Assembly: GCA_030522415.1 (NCBI GenBank)
Contig: CM060109.1
Coordinates: 31,889,892 to 31,953,891 of the forward strand
DNA: 64,000 bases
From: Channallabes apus
Lineage: Eukaryota; Chordata; Actinopteri; Siluriformes; Clariidae
Direction of reading: 5' to 3'
The notes under the pieces: model-generated
Database searches by the model: none
Seen by the model: only the letters and a program-made list of their open reading frames with translations
Told to the model about the DNA's origin: nothing
Shown: positions 25,070 through 36,700 of the stretch, one piece after another
Position numbering within the stretch: position 1 is the stretch's first letter
Layout of the letters: every line of letters begins with the position of its first letter
Made by a program: the position numbers and the translations under genes

Positions 25070-27689
25070 ATGAATCTAGACAGACTCCGGAAGCGTGTGC
25101 GGCACTACATCGATCAGGTAAAAGAAACTTGTACAGCCGGATGTGTCTTCTTTTAGCCGCTAGACAGCTAAGCCGTTAGCCAGTGACTGATCTGTGTAGG
25201 CAGCGTGTTTAATAAACGGAGACTAGGAGGATGCTGTGAGTGATTACAACACACAAACAAATGCATCCAGACACCAAGACCTGTCATGGAATTTAAAAAA
25301 ATGATAAATATTTGAAGCTAGATTGCATTTTGTGGCTAACGTTAGTTAGAGTGCAAAGAAAGGCGTTGCTCAAACTTGAATTGAGTTTTTGTAGTAACTC
25401 GATAACAGTTTAATTAAAAATTAAACAATAACTACATATTGATGCTTTGAGATGCCTAAACATACTTTTAATCATTTCCCTAATGATTTAAAAATGATAA
25501 AGTAATTATTATAATAATTTTTTTGCAGCAACAATATCAAAGTGCTCTCTTTTGGGCTGACAAAGTGTCATCTTTATCACATGGTGAGTGTCAGCATTGT
25601 GTTAGACTACAATAACCAGTCTGCTTCACTAACGTATAGCCACGACAAACTTACAGATGAGTTCAGCTTGTGGGACCACATTTTCTAATTTCATTTTTCT
25701 TTTAATTCCTATCAGAGGATCCTCAAGACATATACTGGCTAGCACAGTGCCTTTATCTTACATCCCAGTATCACAGAGCCTCTCATGCTCTAAGGTCTCG
25801 CAAACTTGACAAGGTAAGCTTGTACTTATTTGTGGGTTGCTGGCTGCCACCAGCCAATCGAATCAGTTGGGAAAATGGCAACCCTGTTCGATGGAATGTT
25901 GCATAAACCAGTGTAATTGCCACCATTGTAACGCTTTTCTATGTCCATCAAGTCTGAAATTTGAATTTTGTTTCTTAGTTGTATGGAGCCTGTCAGTATC
26001 TTGCTGCAAGGTGCCACGTAAGTATAACAAGACATTTAGACTAAACATATGCTAAATGGTAAAAAGTTTGTAGATACCTTACTAATTGCCCAAAATTGGA
26101 AGAACACAATTATATAAGTTGTATGCTGTGGCATTACGATTTCCATTCACTGGAAGTAGAAGGACAATGCCATTGTGCATGATTAAGACATGATTTCCCA
26201 ATGTGGCATAGAAGAACATGAGTGATCAGCACAAAGCCCTGACCTCATCCCCACTCAACACCTCTGGATGAATTTGGACACCCGATGTGCTCCAGGCCTC
26301 CTTTCTTTACATCAGTGGCTGACCTCGGTCATGCTCTAATGGCTGAATGGGCAAAAATCCAACAACCTAGCAACATCTGGTAGAAACCCATCCCAGAATA
26401 CTGCAAGTTATCATAACAGCAAAGAGGGACTAAATCTAAAATGTGGGTATAATGGTCTAGTATCTACAAACCTTTAGCCATATAGAATGCATAGTGTGCG
26501 ATTTCAGTTATTAGATAATACATACTTTCTGAAACACGTGTCAAGATTTTGATTCTTTTTCTTTACAGTATGCTGCCAAAGAGTACCAGCAGGCCCTTGA
26601 CATACTGGACACAGAAGAACCAACAAGCAAAAAGTTACTGGATAAAGGTCTAAAGGAGGAGAGTGGCACAAGAGAAAATGCCAAAGAATGGGAAATGTCA
26701 CCATCTTCTGTGAGCACCTTTTCTCTTCTTATAAATATTTAAAGCTGCAATGTGTAATATGTAAAGAATAAAACACTGTAGGCTGCTGTTGTAGGAAAAT
26801 TATACATTTTAGGCATCCTATGCCACAACAGTAGGTTACAAATTCCCGTTTTTCTTTATTAAAGAGCATGCATTACTGTCCAAAAAAGGTCATAGGCACC
26901 ATATTATCTTGAGTACAATTTTTGTTTTATGTCCATGTGTATTATGTCATTTACAAAAAAATCACTATTTCCTAACATATATGTTAAAAATAATGTTAAA
27001 CAAATATTTTTGTTTAACATTAAAAATATATTGCATGATAGACCAGTTTTTAGAAGGAAACAAAAACAAACCTAATGTAGGCTCCTGGGGTTTGCATGAA
27101 AATAGAAAGGAGCATGTTTGACAAAGTTTGACAGACTCTGGCATATTCTCCAGCACACTAAGTAAAGCCTCCAAGTTGTTTTGCTTATCCAACTGCACAA
27201 ATCCATATCTAGTATCTAACACTACTGATTACTGAGTAATCGCCCGTGTTCATTTTATTTAGTACTCATTACTACTTTTTATAGATGGTTCTTTATTGTA
27301 GAAATGTTTTTAAAAGCATCTTTGCTTATGGCATTTTGTTTGTATCTGCCCAAAGCCTTTGCACAACTGTATGTAAAACCGTTGTTAGGTTTTGAGTGAG
27401 CTTCAGAATGAGTTCTGGTAACTTTGTCTAATATTCTTCTGTAAAGTTTAAGTTCTGTTTAGAAATAGCGAATGGTTTTGCAGACATGTATAACAAAATG
27501 TGTACTAAAGATAATATAGAGTCTATGGAGTTTTGCATAGAACTGTACTTTTGAAACATTTATAGTCATGGCTTTTATAATTTGTTCATTTTCATACTAG
27601 TTTCTTCTTTCTTTTGAAATTCAATAAGACAAAAAATTTGCACGTTACCTGTAATCCTCTATCTGTAATATTTCAAATAACAGAAAAAA

Positions 27690-27776
<87 letters not shown>

Positions 27777-30684
27777 CAAAATACAGTGGCTTGCAAAAGT
27801 ATTCGACCCCCTTGAACTTTTCCACATTTTGTCACATTACAGCCACAAACATGAATCAATTTTATTGGAATTCCACGTGAAAGACCAATACAAAGTGGTG
27901 TACACGTGAGAAGTGGAATGAAAATTATACATGATTCCAAACATTTTTTACAAATAAATAACTGAAAGGTGGGGGGTGTGAAATTATTCAGCCCACTTTG
28001 GTCTGAGTGCAGTTAGTTGCCCATAGACATTGCCTGATGAGTGCTAATGACTAAATAGAGTGCACCTGTGTGTAATCTAATGTCAGTACAAATACAGCTG
28101 CTCTGTGAGGGCCTCAGAGGTTGTCCAAGAGTATATTGGGAGCAACAACACCATGAAGTCCAAAGAACACACCAGACAGGTCAGGGATAAAGTTATTGAG
28201 AAATTTAAAGCAGGCTTAGGCTACAAAAAGATTTACAAAGCCTTGAACATCCCACGGAGCACTGTTCAAGCAATCATTCAGAAATGGAAGGAGTATGGCA
28301 CAATTGTAAACCTACCAAGACAAGGCCGTCCACCTAAACTCACAGGCCGAACAAGGAGAACGCTGATCAGAAATGCAGCCAAGAGGCCCATGGTATCTGT
28401 CCATCTGTCCATAGGACAACTATTAGTCGTGCACTGCACACTGTCCTTTATGGAGAGTGGCAAGAAGAAAGCCATTGTTAACAGAAAACCAGAAGAAGTC
28501 CCATTTGCACAGCAAACATGTGGAAGGAGGTGCTCTGGTCAGATGAGACCAAAATGGAACTTTTTGGCCAAAATGCAAAACTCTATGTGTGGCGGAAAAC
28601 TAACACTGCACATCACTCTGAACTAGGGCTGCACGATATATCGAAAAAATATCGTTATCGCGATAATGGCATGCGCGATAACTAGGGTTGGGTATCGTTT
28701 GGTTTTTTTTCGATACCGGTGCCAAATCGATACTTTGAAAACGGTACCGGTGCCAAAACGGTGCCTGAACCGATACTTTTAAGCCACAAAATTATAGTGG
28801 ATGACTCAAGAATTTATTTTTATTGAACAAAAAATGTTATGCTTAAAATTGAACAATATATTAAAAGTTTAAAGTATATATATGAATATGTAAGTGTTAT
28901 GTGTTAGATGTTGTTGGGGATGGTCTGTAACATTTAAGTGAGATGCATTGCCTCTGGGGCAAACCAATGAAGGAAAATCCGTGAGGCAGGGGAAGAACAA
29001 TAACAAAAGAGTTTATTTTTGTAGCCAATTTTTTAAAGAGTAAACAAGGTAAAATAAGGAGAAAAGGAGATGTTGAGTGACACCAAAAGAAAGAAAACAT
29101 CAAAAGCAAAATGGGAGCTAACAGCTAAATCCCAACCCAAATAATCTAACTGCCAAACAAAAAATGTGGAAAATAAATCCGAAAGCTTCGGCGCATGCGG
29201 CACCCATACTAAGGCTACTCTTAGCTAAGAAACAAAAGTACATAGGGGATTGTCACTCCCTAACTACCCTTAACACCAGCAGGTTATCATTACGCTTCCA
29301 ATACACCTATCTCCTTTCTCTGGGTTTAATTCGCAGATGTGTGCACATTTACCAAAATGCAGACCCGATCAAACAAGTAGATACATCAACTAGACTTAAA
29401 CAATCTACACCCAGCACAGCTTAACACACAAGTGTGTAGTCGACACAAAAAAAAGGGACAGTCGCCCGCTAGCCGAAAAGCAAGACGACTGACGCAAGTC
29501 AAGGGAGCCCCGCCTCTTTTATGACGACAGGTCCACCGTCATTGGAGGATTGGCGAACCCCGGACAACCAAACAGCTGATCCTGTGCTTCTTAAAAAAAA
29601 GAGAACAGAGACAGATACCATATAGGAAGAAACAAAATATCATAAAAACAAACAAATACACCAGGGGACATAACAGTAAGCTTCAAATTTTAGCAATTCT
29701 TTTGCAGAAATGTCACCATATTTGCCTTTTCTGGCAAAATATGACGCCTTTCCTGACTTATTGCCCTGCACAGGACATGCATAGCCTTTTTTTCAATGGT
29801 AAATGGGGTCACTGTTGTAGTACTACTAGTACTAGCTGGAAAGCCATAATTATAAACAGAATCCATGTTACATTAGTTTTTTACAAATCGTTCGTCTATT
29901 TGTTAGCATGAATTTGCATTTTGCTATTAACATTACATTATCCTACTACTAACCCGCGGAAAGTCTGCTGTCGGCATCATAATCAGTGACTCCTTTTTGC
30001 TACGGTTGGTGTGACTGGGACTGAGGGTCGTCCACACTGATAGCGCCAGCTGTTGTCCACAAGAAAACACGGTGCCTCCCTCTGCTTTTAAGTTTATTCC
30101 GTCTGCCCTCGAATGTTTCATTAGATTTGACATGTTTCCGCCTTTACACGCAACTGCTGTAAAACATTTGCTGCACGTCGCGGTGTCGGAATCCTTTCTT
30201 GTGAAATACAGCCACACTTTCGACCGTTTAGTTTTAGGCATTTTAACGAAAGTTGTTTAGCATGCTAAGCTTTCGGTAGACCGCCTGCTGCCGTCAGAGC
30301 GAGTGTAACGTTAGTTACTGCATTCACGCGCATGTCGGATGGTCTCTCATTTCCGGATGATTTGTGCTTTTAATTTCTTTAATTTAATCTAATAAACTAT
30401 TAATCTACAAAAATATATGAATCTAGAGAACAAATATTTCAATCGACAGTTCAGGCATTTAAGTGGCACCGAAATGAGGCACCGAAATTCGCATTCTGTT
30501 TCGCGCCGGTACATACCGGTTCTATAGGTACCGGTGCCGTCTTGGCACCGGTGTTCGGTACACAACCCTAGCGATAACCATATCGCAAAGAGTTGCGATA
30601 AATACTTTATGTGCCAAGCATTTGTGTGTCCAAATTTGACCAATCAGATGGGCCCTTACTATGTTTATACCAGCTTTTTGTGTG

Positions 30685-30758
<74 letters not shown>

Positions 30759-33700
30759 CACAAGGCGAGTAGGCAGGATAACCACGCGAATTAGTCTAGG
30801 ACTCTCACAGAAGGGGAGCAAGGGAAAAACACAAATTTAACCTGCATCCTATAAACACACACTTGAATCAGAAAGTAAACAATCTGCACCGACATGCGTG
30901 AACACAGTGACTAAGCTCTATGCGGTGGTTTTGTTTACTCCTCTTATTCTTCCGGGTTCGCACCCGCATTACTTCCGGGTCCTAGTGCCAGTCGCGGAGC
31001 GTGCGTGTGTGTGAGGTACAAATAGTATTTTTTTTTGTTTGTTTAATAATATTTATTTTTTTTAAAAACAACAGGCAAGCCAAAGAGAATATTTTGTTTA
31101 AAAGCTCTTGTTTTAAGACACTATTGATGAGTGTATGGTTACATGTAAATAAAAAGTAATGTTTGAAAGTAATTCATATTGTGTTGGCAGGTTTATAGTA
31201 ACAGCAAACCAGAATATCTGCTGAGGTCATTCATAGTGTTTTGAAGTCTAAATATTTGCAACATCCTTGACATATTGTTTCTTTTTAGCCTGAATTAGAT
31301 TTAATTACATCAGACGAATATCTATTACCTGTTTATGTTAGTATGATCATTACATATAAAAAAAAAAAAGACAATAATAATAAAAAATGCATTTCTCTAG
31401 GGAAATGTTATATCGCAAGAAATATCGTTATCGCAATATTCAACAACAATATCGCATATTTTCCTAATATCGTGCAGCCCTACTCTGAACACACCATCCC
31501 CACTGTCAAATATGGTGGTGGCAGCATCATGCTCTGGGGTGCTTCTCTTCAGCAGGGACAGGAAAGCTGTGAGTTGATGGGAAGATGGATGCAGCCAAAT
31601 ACAGGGCAATCTTGGAAGAAAACCTCTTGGAGTCTGCAAAAGACTTGAGACTGGGGCGGAGGTTCACCTTCCAGCAGGACAACGACCCTAAACATAAAGC
31701 CAGGGCAACAATGGAATGGTTTAAAACAAAACATATCCATGTGTTAGAATGGCCCAGTCAAAGTTCAGATCTAATCCAATCGAGAATCTGTGGCAAGATC
31801 TGAAAACTGCTGTTCACAAACACTGTCCATCTAATCTGACTGAGCTGGAACTGTTTTGCAAAGAATAATGGGCAAGGATTTCAGTCTCTAGATGTGCAAA
31901 GCTGGTAGAGACATACCCCAAAAGACTGGCAGCTGTAATTGCAGCAAAAGGTGGTTGCAGTATTGACTCAGGGAGCTGAATAATTACGCACACTAGGGCT
32001 GGGCCGATAAACGATATCATATCGAATCGCGATTTATTTGTTTTTAAAAATGATGAAAAGCTCTAGAAATTTTTTGCTCGATATAGATTAATCTAAGAGC
32101 CAATCACACAGCAGAACAATACGACAACAACCAATCAGCGTGCAGCTTGCGCGTGCCATGCCGTGCAGGTCAAAGTTAATTTCCTACTGCACTTTGCGAA
32201 GCAAACTTGACACCATGACGCCAAAAAAAAAAATGAGTGGAAGCAGCGACGAATGTGAATCTAACTTTCGGCCCGCATTTTCACGTCGTTTCATGTTGTC
32301 ATCGGCCCGATCGTGTCGTCTTTCGTGGCCATTATACCTTATGAAAGGTGTTCCAAAAGGAGCAAGGATTAGTGAAAGATATGATGCCCCTAAGCACACG
32401 AAGCTGAAGTTAGCTCCTTATTCGCAGCTTCCGATTCGTTTGACTTCTTATTGCGCAGCGTCTCATTCTGCGGCTGAAGTTTACCTCCTTATTCTCCTCG
32501 TTACTAACGGGAGTGTTCACGTTGGCGAAAGCTGCGCAGTTTATCAATAAAACGTTATTTTGGTGGCTTAAACCATTCTGGCCAAGCAAATAGTAAAAGT
32601 GAAATTGCCCTGGCCCAGATTGATAGCTGCATAATTCATTCCATTTTTGTTGTCATTGCATTAAGCCATTATGTCAGTTTATTGGGGCAGTGTGAAATAG
32701 CCTTCATTTAACTCTGAATTGTGGGATAAAAAGACAGCCCTAGTGTGTGTGGTATAAATGTTGTTTCTCATTATTGTTTAAAAATCTCAAAACATTGTAA
32801 TATATCATCACAAGATACTTTTTATCTTCCCCAACATTTATTTATTTATTTATTATTTAAATCTTTGCCTTGTAAAGATTCTGAGCATGTGCCTATAGTA
32901 TCTTAATTTTTAAGGCCAAATCTGTCATCTGTTTTTGTTAATAAACTATACTTTAAAATGTAATTTAATGAACCCTTTAATTTTTGTGGCTTCAGTCATT
33001 GTTGGGATTCTCTTTTAAAGCTGGCAGCATTAACAGCTTATATCGAAATATATATCGTTATCGTTCAATATGAGCCAAAAATTATCGAGATTACTTTTTT
33101 TGCCATATCGCCCAGCCCTAATGCACACCCCACTTTTCAGTTATTTATTTGTAAAAAAAATTTTGGAATCATGTATGATTTTCGTTCCACTTCTCACGTG
33201 TACACCACTTTGTATTGGTCTTTCACGTGAAATTCCAATAAAATTGATTCATGTTTGTGGCTGTAATGTGACAAAATGTGGAAAAGTTCAAGAGGGCCGA
33301 AAACTTTTGCAAGCCACTGTATATATAGTTTAACAGACAAACATTTTTTTTTAATTCTTTATTGGGTTTGAGAATGAGTGCTTGCTTTTTATTGCTCACA
33401 GTGCCCTGTTTCCATTGTAGTGACCTCGGTTACACTGGATTGATTAATATTTGAAGGCCATAGTGCTTCAGTGGTTCTGACTCCCTGTGGTTTTCTCTCT
33501 TAGATCAGCAGTTCTATCTGCCTCCTACGGGGAAAGATCTATGATGCTATGGACAACAGGCCTCTAGCCACATCGAGCTACAAAGAGGCCTTGAAATTGG
33601 ATGTCTACTGCTTTGAAGCCTTTGACCTTTTAACTTCCCATCACATGCTAACTGCTCAAGAGGGTGAGACAGGCACTTGCTAATCATCTATTATATTCAA

Positions 33701-36700
33701 GCTGACTGTAGTGTACTGATTTTCTTGAATGTATTTCACAGAAACAGTTCAAAGGTGTGAAATAATTTTTATTTGTCTTCTCACTGCAGAAAGGGATTTC
33801 TTGGATTCCCTTCCTTTTAGGCAACAATGTACTGAGGAGGAAGAGGAGCTACTACACTTCCTTTATGAAAATAAGTTAAAGAAGGTGAAGATTTTTTTTA
33901 TTGATTAATTAGTTTTTTATATTTACTATTGAATGTTATTTCATCACTATGAGCAACAACATTCCAGTTACTGATTGATATTCTTCTCTGCATCACTCTA
34001 ATAGTATAACAAGCCTAGTGAAATAGTGGTACCCGACATAGTGAATGGACTTCAGGACAATTTGGATGTAGTTGTCTTTCTCGCAGAGCGACATTATTAC
34101 AACTGTGACTTTAAGATGTGCTACACACTCACGTCCATGTAAGTAATCTTTGTTTATAAGCCATTACTCTCTTCTATAAGTATTGTTTTATGTCATGTCT
34201 TCTATCTTAACTAGTAGAGAGTTTTCTACATTTAAAGTGTTAAGTATCGAAATATCAAAGAATTTGATAAACGAGCCAAAAAAAACGGTTTGAACTCCTG
34301 TTTTATAAAAAACAAATCACTTGTCTAAAAAGGTCACATATCCTCAAGAAATTTAAACTGGATAGCTTATGGAGAAGTTCAACGTTGGCAATACATAAAA
34401 GGATGTTTCCCTTATTTGCATGTAATAACCATTATGACTCAGGAAATCTGGCAGTGTTATGGACTACATCGTAATACTTGAAAGTTAACACTGACAATTG
34501 TGATTCCCCAACACAACATTGGCTTGAAACCCTGGAAGGAATTTAGCCAGAATTAGATATTTTCTCGTCTGATTCACTTACAAATTCTATGTAGTGAGCA
34601 TGTTAATTTGACTGGCACAATATAAGAGGTGGGCACAGAGTATCTAAATATCTGCAAAGTAAAAGCAATGATCGTGACAAAGTCCATGAAAATATAACTA
34701 AACATTTATTCATTTGCTTATTTTCCTACCTGCTTTATTAGATCAATTTGAAACCCAGTACAAGTCACGCACACACAACTATAAATATAGTAAAAAGAGA
34801 TGCTATCTTATTTTTTGCTGACATGGCCTTCCTCCTCAATCAAAACCGCACAAGATCTGATGAGATAAATATGAAGTTAAAAGTGATGATTTATGTACCC
34901 CGCTTTATTAATCATGAGCACTTAGTGTTTAGTGTGTGTGTTTAAATTATTATTATTTTTTTGCCAGGGTAATGGTCAAAGACCCATTTCATGCTAATTG
35001 TTTACCAGTGCATATTGGAACTCTAGTGGAGCTAAGCAAAGCAAACGGTAGGACAGTAAATCACCTCATTTTACATTTCCGCTTAAAAAAATCTTTTATA
35101 GTTTAACTTTGATTTTCTTTAATATTTGCAGAATTGTTTTACCTTTCTCATAAACTCGTGGATTTATACCCCAATAACCCAGTGAGTGCATTATGGACAT
35201 CACTCATGCACAGAGTACACTGTTGATTTGTTTTCCATTTCCTAATATTCTGCGTTCTAAATGTTATCCAGGTTTCATGGTTTGCTGTTGGATGTTACTA
35301 TCTGATGGTTGGGCACAAAAATGAACACGCACGGCGGTACCTTAGGTAAGACTAAAGGTGTCAAACTCAGATACTGTCTCGGCCATTTAAGCATGTTTAT
35401 GAGCCAACAATTTGGCATTAATTGAGGCTGTTCTCTAAATAAAATGTATTTTACTGATTTATAGTAATAATATGGAACGATATCGCGGACAATATTCAAA
35501 TGCAATTGCAAATTGAGTTTCCCATATGTGGACGCACAAACTGTGCCATAATTCAAATGCAATTGCAAACTTAGCATTACCGTTTGCTGATTCGCCTTTG
35601 CGAGCGCACACTGACTGCCAAATTTCAAATGAAAGAACAAAGTCCATTTGCATTTGTATTTCCCAGGTCTTACACGTCATGAACCTGTCATATTTAAATA
35701 GCAAAATCAATCACCACGTTTGCTTTTTCACTTTCTCTGCGCCGCGCGTCAAGCCGGCCAAAATTCAAATGCAATCGCTAATCCATTTGCAATTGCATTT
35801 CCAACACGTTACACAGAAACCTGTCAATCAGCGTCAGGGGCGGGTCTATACTGTGGGGCGGGATTGTATGGGGAGTGACGTCACTCGCATTCGCCGACCA
35901 AGAGGGGGATATTTGAGCACTGGAGGGGAACCGAGATTATCTCATTTGTTTATCAAGAAATAAACACACAAAAATGAAAAATTGCATATTTTCTTGCTCC
36001 GGAGTGGACAGAGAAGTTTTTACAAATAAAAATATTTTTAGATCTTCTCCTGTTACAGCCTGCTGGAGCTAAATCTTTCAGAAACGCTGCGTACCGGTGT
36101 TATGCGCTAAAATGCCTCCCTGCCACTGATTGCACCCCCACAAAATCTCTGTCAAATATATGAGGACATCACAATCAAAAATTCATATTATTATTATCAA
36201 ATATAATATATGAGTATTATCAAATATATTATTACTATTATAATTAACCCTAAGCACGTGACATGGAAATTAAGACACATAATACAAATTCTCATATAAT
36301 GTTTATTTTGTGGCACATTTATTTTGCAGGGGTTTGTCATGTAATACAAAAATGTTTACACTAAACAAATATTGTTTATGATGAAAAATTACATGAAGCG
36401 ATTTTTATTATAAATAAGAAATATAAAAATATACATGTATAACCCCTGGCAAAAATTCTGGAATCACCCTCTCAGAAGATGTTCATTCAAATGTTTAATT
36501 GTGTATAAAAAAAAAAACAAGCACATACATGCCACAAAACTATTTTCACTCAACAATCCAAACTTCTGGCTGTATAAAACACTTATTATCAAACTTCTTG
36601 AAGAAGGTAAATCTTCATGGAATGTTGCAAAAGATGTTGGTTGTTCCCAGTCAGCTGTGTCTAAAATCTGGACCAAGTACAAATCAAATGGAAAGGTTGT

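Larger units (their letters stand above)
28624..31482. mobile_element. hAT-like element 1 with perfect 8-bp target duplication
   Basis: The termini TAGGGCTGCACGATAT and ATATCGTGCAGCCCTA are inverted. They are flanked by CTCTGAAC at 28616-28623 and 31483-31490. An 8-bp duplication is diagnostic of hAT transposons. The insertion splits the Tc1 transposase. The subterminal part contains repeated CGATA/TATCG words. No transposase of its own is visible, so it is non-autonomous. Confidence 0.88.
28153..31975 (+). pseudogene. Tc1 transposase pseudogene, split by a hAT element
   Basis: The N-terminal part (28153-28400) reads [18 protein letters not shown] and continues through the helix-turn-helix region with GRPPKLT, as in Tc1 transposases. 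Past about 28400 the frame shifts. The remaining catalytic region continues in other frames up to 28623, resumes after the hAT insertion at 31491, and ends near 31975. The second catalytic Asp lies in FQQDNDPKH (about 31670-31695), and a WPSQSSDL segment follows. Several frameshifts and deletions make it non-functional. Confidence 0.85.
27784..33319 (+). mobile_element. Tc1-like transposon broken by nested hAT insertions
   Basis: The left end is CAGTGGCTTGCAAAAGTATT (27784) and the right end is its inverse, ending AAGCCACTG at 33319, each flanked by TA. The inverted arms extend about 200 bp (27784-27985 and about 33122-33319), including an outer and an inner match to ACATTTTGTCACATTACAGC and CAAAATTTTTT-type text. 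Without the inserted hAT elements the Tc1 is about 1.55 kb, the usual Tc1 length. It lies in CDC16 intron 5, in the same orientation as the gene. Confidence 0.9.

Noticed and set aside
27614..27940. Open frames of alternating Ile-Tyr on both strands
   Set aside because: They are translations of the (TA)n microsatellite, not genes.
32140..32550. 136-codon frame inside hAT element 3
   Set aside because: It has no BED finger, catalytic motif or other domain and is probably chance.
33070..33333. 87-codon plus-strand frame
   Set aside because: It lies across the end of hAT element 3 and the Tc1 inverted arm. The same peptide appears at the other arm in reverse.
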